This document shows, piece after piece, positions 34,227-43,710 of a stretch of 64,000 nucleotides of DNA; positions within the stretch are counted from its first letter, which is position 1; the number at the start of each line of letters is the position of its first letter. The notes under the pieces are model-generated. The model ran no database searches and was not told the DNA's origin. It saw only the letters and a list, made by a program, of their open reading frames with translations. The stretch is from contig NC_064617.1 of the NCBI RefSeq assembly GCF_023898315.1, forward strand, positions 714,261,202 through 714,325,201, written 5' to 3'. The DNA comes from Schistocerca nitens (Eukaryota; Arthropoda; Insecta; Orthoptera; Acrididae). The position numbers and the translations under genes are program-made.

Positions 34227-34995
34227 CCTGAACACCAGTGTGCACACAAGTGAGCACAGTAACGTCCCTGACTCCAGCAGCAGCAGATGTAAACTAAGCC
34301 CACTCACTGTTTCAGAAAAGTGATAAACACCACAGCAGCTGCGGGGCTCAGAAATATTTCACTCTCTGGCAGTGCATTCAAACAAGCAGCTAAAACTCAA
34401 AAAGTTGTGAGCGTTCTGTTGAGAGTTACAGAGATAATTATTTCGACTTCCAAATGTCGTCGTTTTGGCATTTAAAATCACATATTGCAGTGTATATCGG
34501 TTCTGCGGTCTATTTTCCATAAAAGCGTGTGAAGTGTCTCAGGGACGTTTCACAAATGTGCACCATCTTTTTACAGAGTGTGTGTTCGCTTGTGGGTTGT
34601 ATACACTGCACAATTGGGATAAACTACCGTACAGCGACCGATTTTGAAAGTGTGTGTTTAGAGAATAATTCAGCTGGATTTAGCAACTCCTGAAGCAGCT
34701 CGTGTGCAAAGACAAGGATATTTCCTACAAAACCACGCTAAGTATCTCTGGGATGGTTTCACAAGTGTGTCGCTATCATTTAACAGTCCATGTTCAAGTG
34801 TGGCAGTGGTGGTATTCCTCTGAATTAAACATGTAATTGTTTAAATATTCTCGAGTCATCTGCTAGGCTGTCTCTCTCTCTCTCTCTTTGTGCAGTGGTA
34901 CATTTAGTCCCTGTGACATATTCAAGTTATGTATGTGACAATATTCCATAACACCAGATGTAATAACTCCTGAAGCAGTTAGTGTTCAACGACAA
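34227..34995. other. Unassigned stretch
   Basis: A CT microsatellite lies at about 34869-34887. No gene recognised. Confidence 0.5.
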
Positions 34996-35358
34996 AGGAG
35001 GTTCGTTTGAGCAGTTGCCAGACAGCGCCAGACAACAGGCTGTACTGCGCATGCGCCGCTACGATGACGTAGGCAGCTACGACATGTTGTTGAGAGGACC
35101 TAGGGAGTTGTACCTGGAGCAGTTATTTTATCAATTCTGCCCAGATAAGGAATGCAAATAAGGAAACAGTTCTTGGTGTATTATTCATTTCAAAACTAAA
35201 CTCCACAGCTCAAAGTACCATAGTTTTTGCTATGTAGTGACTTTGACAGATTTTTTTTTTTTAATTTGTACTCTGCAATACTGTTATGTAGCATTTCCAA
35301 TCAGGTTTACATCTACACAGCACTGCAAAAAGCTAGTAAGATGGAATACAAATTTCTT

Positions 35359-35360
<2 letters not shown>

Positions 35361-35390
<30 letters not shown>
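35361..35390. repeat. Poly-A run, 30 bases
   Basis: Uninterrupted A homopolymer inside the inverted-repeat element. It might mark the 3' end of an old retrocopy, but no recognisable gene precedes it. Confidence 0.95.
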
Positions 35391-35391
<1 letters not shown>

Positions 35392-36421
35392 AGATTCTTG
35401 TGTAGCTTACACGAGAATAAAGGACAATAAATTTCATGACTATTTCAAAATGCGTAAAAAATTAACAAGGTTGGCTGTGAGGCAAAGAAATTGTACAACT
35501 GACAATTTATATTCTACTCTAGGAATAAATATAAAGCCATGGGGGGAGTTAAAACGATAAAACATGGTATGCTGTCAGTATACAATTTAGAATAGAATGG
35601 CATTCTATAAATTTAAGATGTAAACACAAATTAAGAAATAACTTCAGGCCTAGAGGAAGTACTAGACAAGTGCCTTGTGATCGAAAAATACTGTTCCACA
35701 GAAGGGAGATTTGTAAAATTCTGCAGCACCTGTCAATATATTTGAAACAAAATAGTTTGTTCAAACTACTGACCAAATTTGCCTACTTAGTCAGCTTCAA
35801 GTCAATGTTTACGTATGTTTGTACGTATGTAGCATTAAGACATCTTACAATGTCATAAAAGGAACAGGACAACAGAGACTACTCCATCAGCATCGCAATT
35901 TTAAACCATACTAAAATGCTTCATTCCGCTCTAATTGCAAATTTCTATGTCCAGATGCACTCTGAAGTACCTGATATTCAGCTTTTCTATGTGGAGGTCC
36001 AGTTCTGTATTCTAATGTTTGGTTCTTTATTTTGGTATAATGTCATTCGTCCCAGAAAACGAAAATTTGCACTTGAAATTGAACGAAGTGGAAAGTAGCC
36101 AACAGTGCAGAATGAAACACTTCGTTTCAAACTAACTGCCTCAGCGGATTAAATTAATAGAAGCAAATTTCTCTACAAAACTGTCAGAAATAGCTTCATT
36201 AAGACATTAATGGTTGATTGCTAATAATGTGGAAATAATATAAATTTAGAAAATTGAAAATACTAACTTATTTTGGTCTTTCATGTTTATGAGAACGTAT
36301 ATTAATTCACTTGATGACTCCCGGCCACAGAAATCTCTTTAGTTTTCATTTGACGTGGGAGCTGTAAACGAAGAGACCTGCAGCTATATATGTTTATATA
36401 CATGGGTCAAAAGGAGAAGGA

Positions 36422-36440
36422 CCCCCCCCCCCCCCCCCCC
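36422..36440. repeat. Poly-C run, 19 bases
   Basis: Uninterrupted C homopolymer. Confidence 0.95.
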
Positions 36441-36655
36441 ACTATAGCTCAGCTTGTTCTACGCATGCGCGAATCTGGCAGCATGGGCGCGCCGGACAAA
36501 ATTTTACAGGGAGCATCTGGCTACCTGCTGCTACTGTTCATACGGCAAAGAGCTACGTTTCAAGTAGCCAGAAGTGGGAGAAGGTACTGCTCATACGCGA
36601 ATTCAGCTCTGCGCATGCGCACGAGCTCACCGGCAACTGCTCAAACGAACCTAGG

Positions 36656-37834
36656 GTATCCGTGCGCTAGGGATGGAAGGAGGAGGAAGGCTGCGGGTAT
36701 TTCCAACGAGACAGGAACTGCTTAGCGTATGGCCCTATGGCTGTTGTGTGGCCGTGCCGTGAGATAGCGCGATCCCTGCCTGAGTATCTGCGCCCGTTGA
36801 AGAGGCCAACGGTAGAGTGGGTGAACGTCTTTCCTCTTGCGCTTCGGAAGACTAACTGACTGGACCTTTATCGAAAAGATCTACGGCTACAGCACACGCA
36901 TTTTCAGCGTGAGTTGCGAAGTGTAACTTAGCCCCATCCTGCTGTACCTTCATTACTTGATGAAGCGTCATAAAATGTCATTGCTTTCCAAACATCGTGC
37001 AGGTGGCTATGGACACAGTCCTCAGCTGCATGGTTACAGATAATATACCCGTTAAACTCCTCCAGCACAGATATCTCATCCATAGAACACAGTAAGCAAT
37101 TAGTCTGTCCTGCCAGTTCATCAGCCAGACGCAGACTCTTTTCCTGTCACTTTTTCCCCCAACCCCCCAGCTAGGATTACGTCACGGGAGGAGAGAGGGG
37201 GAAGTTGTGTTGTGAACTAGGTCAGTCGAACTCCGGACCTCATGGTGAACAAACCGGACGTAACTACTGTCTATGACAACTCAAATTGTTTAAATAAACA
37301 ATGCATACTTGAATCCATCCTATCTGACAGCCCAGCACAGACTGTCAGTTTCCGCATGAGGGATCGGAGGGGTGGAGAGAGGGGAGGATTGAGGGGAGGG
37401 GGAGCAGGGTTTGTGGTTAGGTAACTGGAGGTAGCCAAATTGACATATTTTCCCACCAAAATTTGGACATCCCTCCTTGACGTCACTGCAACATTATCAC
37501 ATCTATGTCTGCCATGTTGGATCCGCCATCTTGAATATGTTTGCGACAGTGCAGAGTGGGGTAATGTCCTTGTTGCCTACTACTGTTCTGTGATTTGCTG
37601 ATTCTGATTATGGACCCATGAACCATTTTGTGTTCGTCGCCGGCAGCAGATACGGTGTGTAAATGGGTGCCATTATTTCGGTGAAATATTATCTGCAGCC
37701 TGTCAGACCACAAGCTTGTCTATGTGGGCTGTCGTACACGTAGTTAGGAAGTATCCTGTGATAAAAATAACTCGTAACTTTCTACAATGTTTGTATCTGA
37801 GGGATTTTTATTTTAGATACGACTTTATTCTCCG
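36656..37834. other. Unassigned stretch
   Basis: Purine-rich GGAGAGGGG segments near 37185 and 37370-37410. No gene recognised. Confidence 0.45.
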
Positions 37835-37846
37835 AAACTTGACTAA

Positions 37847-37968
37847 AGCCGGCCGAAGTGGCCGTGCGGTTATAGGCGCTGCAGTCTGGAACCGCGAGAC
37901 TGCTACGGTCGCAGGTTCGAATCCTGCCTCGGGCATGGATGTGTGTGATGTCCTTAGGTTAGTTAGGT
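37847..37968 (+). mobile_element. tRNA-derived SINE, 5' half (split by LTR element)
   Basis: GCCGGCCGAAGTGGCCGTGC head, B box GGTTCGAATCC and body up to GTTAGGT, where the LTR element begins. The 3' half resumes at 47838. The SINE's own target duplication, AAACTTGACTAA, is at 37835-37846 and 47907-47918, so both halves belong to one insertion. Confidence 0.95.
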
Positions 37969-38624
37969 TGAAAGGGTACAGTACCGCCCAACATTGAAGA
38001 TAGGTACGAAATTCTTGTCAGAACAACACATTTTTTGTGTAAAAGTAACTCAATTTCAATTAATACAGCGAAGCCGGATACCAGTGTGGGAAAGAATGAC
38101 AATTTATTTATTTAATTGATCACATGTGCACTTCCTCAAAATAAATCCCTACATCCAGTTTGGTGAGATCTGTGAAATGAATAAATGTATGGTCGTCTGC
38201 TAACCACAGATAGTGAATCGGAATATATGATCATCTTTGAGTCGATCCTTTGGCTACCTTTGGTGAGACCAAAGAGATGGAAGTTACCAGAGCTTTTGAG
38301 CGTCTGAAATGGGGCTGACCAATAAGGTAGCAAGGTGCTTCTCCCACTTCGACAGAGGTGCGAGAGAACCGGAATACGGCCATGTTTTCGGCACTCTGGC
38401 GCTGAACCTTCTGCTGTAAAGACCTGTTTTTTTGTTGTGCTCCGTAATGAAAGTGTGGAGGCATGGTATGGATGTGGAATATTTAAGAGTAGTTAGAACT
38501 AATCATTTCTCTTTCCTAGGAACTTTTGTGGGGAAAATTACAAAGTGAGGCAGGTAATTTTAAGGGGATTGTAGTAAACCAACGGTCACAATGAGACCAC
38601 GTGTAGTTATAAGTTGAGATACTA

Positions 38625-38735
38625 GCGTGTGTACAATAAGCTGAAATATTTAAGAATTAATAGCGTGTGTACAATAAGCTGAAATATTTAAGAAATAGTG
38701 TGTGTATCATAAGTTGAAGTATTTAAGAAATATCA
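38625..38735 (+). repeat. Threefold tandem repeat in the U3 of LTR B
   Basis: Units of about 36-40 bp built on GTGTGTACAATAAGCTGAAA followed by TATTTAAGAA occur three times; the third is diverged. An enhancer-like array is possible. It is present identically in the 3' LTR. Confidence 0.85.
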
Positions 38736-39360
38736 TTCCGTGTGACACTAAATTTAAACTCTGAGAGAGAATCAAGGTGAGTCGGCCGTTTTTCCAGCAA
38801 CGCCACTTGGCTTGCATTGCACAGGAAGATGTGCGTTTATCTCCAGAGTTCACAGTAGGAAAGTAAAATTACAAAGTGGGGCAGTGTCGTGTGAAACTGG
38901 GATGGATATTGATTGAAGTGGGAAAGCGGAAAGTGATGAAGTTGTAACCGTTCGTTGTGTAATATTTCATATTGTTGTGTTGTGTATGTCTTGTAATTTG
39001 GGTATGTGTGTTTTGGATGGGAGTAGCAAGGTAGTTACGAAAGATTTGTGGGTTATGCTTGTTCCTTCTGTATCGCTCGATCTGGAGGAAAGTTTCGTGA
39101 GGATGAATGTGAGAGGAGAAGTGTGAGGTATAATAAAAGATCCACCATCCGATCCAGGGAGTGCACTGTTGCGGTAAATAGATTACGAGACCATAGTATA
39201 GAGATTCACTAACGTAAAGCCATGCCCACTGGGCGGAATTTCTCTTATGATTTTGTTGTAGGTTGTAGAATTTGTGTGTTTAGGAATAAATCAGATAGTG
39301 CAAAGAAAGAGATTGGTGGCCTTTTTCATTAAATTGTATGTTATCATAATGTCCCGAATT

Positions 39361-39370
39361 TATATAAAAG
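39361..39370 (+). promoter_or_regulatory. TATA box of 5' LTR
   Basis: TATATAAAAG, about 270 bp before the LTR end and about 165 bp before AATAAA (39534-39539). The spacing fits a Pol II promoter with transcription starting near 39390. The same box is at 47566-47575 in the 3' LTR. Confidence 0.6.
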
Positions 39371-39632
39371 CCGTTAAATCAAAGACAAAAAGTAAGTGTG
39401 GTATTGCCAGTGCGTAGTGTGCAGTCAGAGTTCTATAAATCACTGATAGTCAGATGCGTGTTTCCGTTGCGTATTATTCATGTAGGAGGATAATTTGTAA
39501 CTGAATAGTAAGATACGAGAATTCATGTTGCTCAATAAATTAAGGAAGAATCCACTCGCTTGGCAAACCACCCATCTTGCAGGCCTGACTGCTTGATGCC
39601 ACAGTATGAGAAAGGCAAGTGGGTGCCTCTCA

Positions 39633-39844
39633 TAATTTCGACCCCGCCAGGATCAATTTTGTTAGGATATTTTGTTGTTAGGGTTTGCTGTTAAATTTTT
39701 TTTATGGAATGTATTGTGATAGCGCTAAGAAGTAAAATTTTTTTTGTTTGCAATTTCTTTCTGGATTGGTGAGGATCTTTTATTTTTTTTTTAATTGCTA
39801 GATCGTACAAGGCTGAAAGATCGTGGTATAATTTTTTTTGCGTA
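39633..39844 (+). other. Leader of element B
   Basis: Starts TAATTTCGACCCCGCCAGG directly after the LTR. There is no TGG-type tRNA complement abutting the LTR, so the primer-binding site is not identified. T-rich toward gag. Confidence 0.5.
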
Positions 39845-41428
39845 ATGTCCGTAGTAACTAGGTCGCAGTCTAAAAGTGTAGTCACCATGGAGAATAGCGA
39901 TTCTGGCGTGAATGTAGCAGTGCAGCAGGAAGTAGCTGTTGACCATGTGTTAACGAGCGAGAAAGACAAACACTCGGAAGGGGTTGAATTGTTCACTGGA
40001 CCGCTCCTGGGTGATCCTTTATGCGGCGGGCTTTGTCTACGAACGCGGGCCTTTCCAGACGACGCGGGCGAGCCGAGATTAGGACAGGTATGCAGTGAAA
40101 GTGCAGCTACTCTTAGCGAGGCTACGGTTTCACAGGCGAACGAGGTGAGCGCGTCGAAAGTTGCAAATGACAATATGATACTACAGCTTTTGCAGAGGAT
40201 GGATAAAAAATTGGAAGCAAGGAACGAAAGAATAGAAGCAATGCGTAGAGAGAATAAGGAAAGATTTGAAGCAGCTAGGGAGAGACATAGGGAGTATATG
40301 GAAATGATGGACGCTATGGATAAAGATAGTGAGGAAAGTATGGAGGCATTGGATAAGGGAAATAAAGAGGCAATGAAGGGACAGCAACACTCAGTTACCG
40401 ATGAGCGTCTGCCCGCAGTCAATAATTGGTTAGGTGAGGGGGAGAAGAATCTGGATGCGGTGAAGCAAGCATGTGACGCCGAGAAAGAAAAAGCCAGTAA
40501 TTTGGAGGTACAAGTATTTGCAAAAGAGAGTGATACTACTGAACGTAGGGACGTTTTGCCGGATGAGCGAATCAAAGAGATAGTGGTCAGAATGAATACG
40601 ATTAGTGCAGATACAGAAAAGATCAGTACAAGAGGCGAGACAGGTTCTGACAGTACGCAGCGAGAGGTTTATGCCGATCAGGATGAGATACAATCACCAT
40701 TACAGTTCAAAGAGGCACAATTAGAAATAAGTAGGAAACATAGTGAAGAACTGACACAGTTGCAAGTAGCGTGCAGTAGTGAAGGTGACACACCACCAGG
40801 TAGATTGCAGAGGGAGAGTGAGATAAACTCAGAAAGCGAAAATAGGCAGAAAGAGAAAGACGAATTCACAGAGTCAGAAGAACGGTTGTGTCGGATAAAA
40901 CAGGTGGCAGACTCAACTGGGTATAGTCCAAGGCTGTCTCAATTTCACGATTCATTACCTTCATCGTGGGGACTGCTCCTCAAAACGAAGTTTGTGTATA
41001 ACTATTTGAGGGACGAGGCAAGAGCGAAAATGGAGGAAGACCTTAAAGACTGTAGTAGCTATTTAAATGAATTCTGGTCGAAAAGTAAGGAGGACCAGGT
41101 TACGCAAAGCATATTGATGATGCCAAATCGTAACGAATGTGGTATAAGGGGTTCAGTGTCATGCTATCAGGAGATGTTCAGACGAAACAGGTACTTGTAT
41201 GTGACATACGAACCAGCGGAGTTCATTAGGATCCATATAACGAAGTTGCCAGTGAAATTGCGCAGAGGTATAGTGATGGCAGGCAGAGGCTTAGACGATT
41301 CCGCGTCATTTCATCACTTGGGTAATGAGAGCGATATCGTGAACGGAGACAGGTCAGATAGTGTCGAGGGTAGAAACTATCTGAATGACAGGAGAGCATG
41401 GAATCCGGGTATTTCTTTCATGTCGTAA
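39845..41428 (+). CDS. gag: Gag of element B (527 aa, intact)
   Basis: It starts ATG at 39845 with MSVVTRSQSK, comparable to MQTRNQAKSK of the gag at 5619. Residues about 100-350 are Glu/Lys-rich and predicted coiled coil. The capsid-like part follows: SLPSSWGLLLKTKFVYNYL, EFWSKSKEDQVTQSILMMPN, RRNRYLYVTYEPAEFIRI and HITKLPVKLRRGIVMAG. Similarity to gag A in this region is clear through conserved W, E, P and the ITKLP motif. There is no CCHC zinc knuckle. Gag A has an Arg-rich tail; here it is shorter and mixed (EGRNYLNDRRAWNP). Its role would be particle assembly and RNA packaging. It is the only long intact retroelement frame in the window, which argues for recent selection or very recent insertion. 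Confidence 0.85.
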   Translation: MSVVTRSQSKSVVTMENSDSGVNVAVQQEVAVDHVLTSEKDKHSEGVELFTGPLLGDPLCGGLCLRTRAFPDDAGEPRLGQVCSESAATLSEATVSQANEVSASKVANDNMILQLLQRMDKKLEARNERIEAMRRENKERFEAARERHREYMEMMDAMDKDSEESMEALDKGNKEAMKGQQHSVTDERLPAVNNWLGEGEKNLDAVKQACDAEKEKASNLEVQVFAKESDTTERRDVLPDERIKEIVVRMNTISADTEKISTRGETGSDSTQREVYADQDEIQSPLQFKEAQLEISRKHSEELTQLQVACSSEGDTPPGRLQRESEINSESENRQKEKDEFTESEERLCRIKQVADSTGYSPRLSQFHDSLPSSWGLLLKTKFVYNYLRDEARAKMEEDLKDCSSYLNEFWSKSKEDQVTQSILMMPNRNECGIRGSVSCYQEMFRRNRYLYVTYEPAEFIRIHITKLPVKLRRGIVMAGRGLDDSASFHHLGNESDIVNGDRSDSVEGRNYLNDRRAWNPGISFMS

Positions 41429-41965
41429 TAGATTGAAGAATAGGAGAAACTAATCCAACATATCAGCCCTTAATATCTTGCTCTAAAACACATGCAGCTG
41501 GCACTGAAAATTGTCTATGTAGCAGACAAACTCAACTAATATGTAGGAATGAAAATACCATACTTCTGATCAGAGAATAAAACGGCAGTATTGGAATCTG
41601 TTAGGCTGGTATCGCAGTAAAATTTGCAACCTTTTATTTCGAACAGTAAAGTAAAAGAGCGGTTTCTTCAAAGAATCCAGTTGCTAAAATGTTATGTAAT
41701 AATGCCAATGAGTCCAGTATAATTAGTGTGATTTGACTATTGCAGGTACTTAACACGTAATGTAAAAAGTAAACGTTGTGATCGAAGTTTTTAAATTGGA
41801 TGCCATCTGATCTATAGTATGTCATTGTCGTGGTGACAGTTATAATGAAGTGCTGTGTATGGTTGTTCGGAATCTGGTGTTAGTGAAAGAGGCCACTAGC
41901 ACCAAAGTTACTAACACTTGGGCTGCCTAATTCTCCCAGCTTGTATATTCTCTGCACACATTTAA

Positions 41966-42133
41966 TTTTCGTGTAAGCACAGATTCCAAACTAGCAAATT
42001 TTTTACTGTGTATTGTGGACCATTCAGAGTGAGGCGGATTGTCCAGAAAAATGCTGTACTGATTGAGACGATCAAGGGAAAACAATCTCGTGGGCCTCAT
42101 CACATTTCTAACATCAAATTATGGAAAAGTTAA
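41966..42133 (+). pseudogene. Integrase C-terminal remnant
   Basis: 55 codons reading SKFFTVYCGPFRVRRIV, KNAVLIETIKGKQSRGPHHI and SNIKLWKS before a stop. The pattern K-F-F-x-x-Y-x-G-P-F-R-V ... SNIK-L is the end of Ty3/gypsy integrases. No zinc finger or DDE core precedes it (stop at 41963-41965). The pol gene has therefore been deleted between gag and this point. Confidence 0.75.
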
Positions 42134-42340
42134 GGATAGATCTAAGGTAGGAAATTTATGGTAGATAGTCAGTGTACTTATTTGTGATGTGTAACGTTGT
42201 GCAAGGTCAAATCGAACATAAGAATTTTCAGGCGGGATGTCAGGAAGTATGACGGAATAGACTGGTCGAATGAGTCATGAACAGGAGTCGACAGAGTGGT
42301 GTATGTACGTATTTTTTGTCGTATGAATAAGGATCAAGCA

Positions 42341-42480
42341 GAAACGACGTGATGATTAATGAGTGAATAAAGATGGTAGATAGAGAAGCGACGTGATAAA
42401 TAGTAGTGGATAAAGGTGATATGAGGAGGAAAGCGACGTGAAGCAGTGTGATAAATAAAGAGAGATTCGACGTGATGAAA
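42341..42480 (+). repeat. CGACGTGA tandem array
   Basis: The core CGACGTGA appears at about 42345, 42389, 42434 and 42468, each followed by AT-rich text with GATAAATA or GATGA. Spacing is 34-45 bp. Confidence 0.7.
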
Positions 42481-43350
42481 CAGTGGTAAATAAAGGTGAG
42501 TAGAATTGAATAATGTGGAGATGTCTTAGATGTATGTTACAGAGAGGCCTGTGTATGCTGCAATAGAGATTGATGCCAATGGCGAAGGAAGACGAGGAAA
42601 TGATGGAGTAATGGACGGACGGAGAGCCGAAATACGAATGAAGAGATGAGGACAACTGCACAATGTGAAAGGACGTAAAGGGAGTATGAGACCCAGATGG
42701 TGAACGTTGTGAAATACTGACGTAAGATGTAATATAAGTGTGGATCTAATTCTTACCATAAAATATGCTATTTAGCAAAAATAATATTTTTTGTTGTTGT
42801 TGAAGCCTGGTACCAGTATAACCAATCAAAACGGTACCAAGAATGTGTGCAGTTATTTTTGCAAGTTGATTAATTTGTGTATTTTTGTTCTTAGATAAAA
42901 TGTCGCGATTCTGAGTTGATATTTAGCATAAAGTGAATGCAGAGGTAAGCCGATGGAGAGAGGTGCCAGAGTGAAAGGACGAATTCGGAGACTGGAAAGC
43001 TATCTCCGAAACAGCTTCATGTGTTATGTGGTTGAGTATAAGGGAGCAAAGGTATGGTATGTTGTAGTGAGTGTGGTGGTGTTAAGGATAGCTGACTTCT
43101 AGACCTATTCTGTTAGTGTATCAATGGATTGAATGAGAGGGAAAATGTGATGTCTGGTGAGTGAGAGTCGTAGAGTAGTGTGATCAATGCACACACTCCT
43201 GTAAAGGGGATGCTACCGATCCATAACTAAAACATTATTGTGTTTTATTGTTTGTTGGGATGAACCTCGATGTCAGGTCAGGATCTGTCATACGTGTCCT
43301 AGAAACGTTGCTATATATAATGAAATGTAAAATATGTGAAGAGATACTGA

Positions 43351-43710
43351 TTTCAGTCTGTCACAAGCACAAGGGTGCATTATATGTTGAAGATTTAGAG
43401 TCACCAGTTCCTAAAATGTTTATTGTGTTAGGATGTTAAAGTAGTTTAATATTTAATAACCTGTGGTAGGTAATTGAGAGTTGTGTAGATTATTTTCTCA
43501 TTTTTTTGTTAGGACATTTTCAAGGGGTTTCAATTTCAGTCTGTCACAAGCACAAAGGTTCATTGTATATTGTAGCTTGAGAATCAACAGTTTCTAATAT
43601 TTTCACTGTGATAGGATGTTAGGGTAGTTTACTATTTTGTATTGTAATTATGAGTTGTATAGATTGTTTCTTATTCATTTTGTTCTTTATTTTTTTACAC
43701 TTTCATGTTT
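43351..43710 (+). repeat. 183-bp imperfect tandem duplication
   Basis: TTTCAGTCTGTCACAAGCAC starts at 43351 and again at 43534. Homology continues through GATAGGATGTTAGGGTAGTT-like text and GAGTTGT(A/G)TAGATT. Many substitutions, so the duplication is older than the insertion. Confidence 0.8.

Larger units (their letters stand above)
34999..36652. mobile_element. Terminal-inverted-repeat element, 1.65 kb, non-coding
   Basis: Perfect 21-bp inverted ends (AGGTTCGTTTGAGCAGTTGC at 34999 and its complement ending 36652) are flanked by AGG on both sides (34996-34998, 36653-36655). GCGCATGCGC palindromes lie just inside each end. The interior is AT-rich with an A30 run (35361-35390) and a C19 run (36422-36440), and shows no transposase. 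It is a non-autonomous DNA transposon candidate; superfamily unknown. Confidence 0.65.
37969..39632 (+). repeat. 5' LTR of element B, 1664 bp
   Basis: TGAAAGGGTACAGT...GTGCCTCTCA, with TG/CA ends. It contains a TATA box near 39361, AATAAA at 39534 and a triple tandem repeat at about 38625-38735. U3 is therefore about 1.4 kb and R plus U5 about 250 bp (inference). Confidence 0.95.

Noticed and set aside
38625..38735. CRISPR-like array in the LTR repeat units
   Set aside because: Only three directly adjacent degenerate units with no spacers, in a eukaryotic LTR.
39691..40575. Long minus-strand open frame (294 codons) opposite the element B gag
   Set aside because: Leu/Ser-rich antisense of a Glu/Lys-rich coiled coil; a typical shadow of the real gag on the plus strand.
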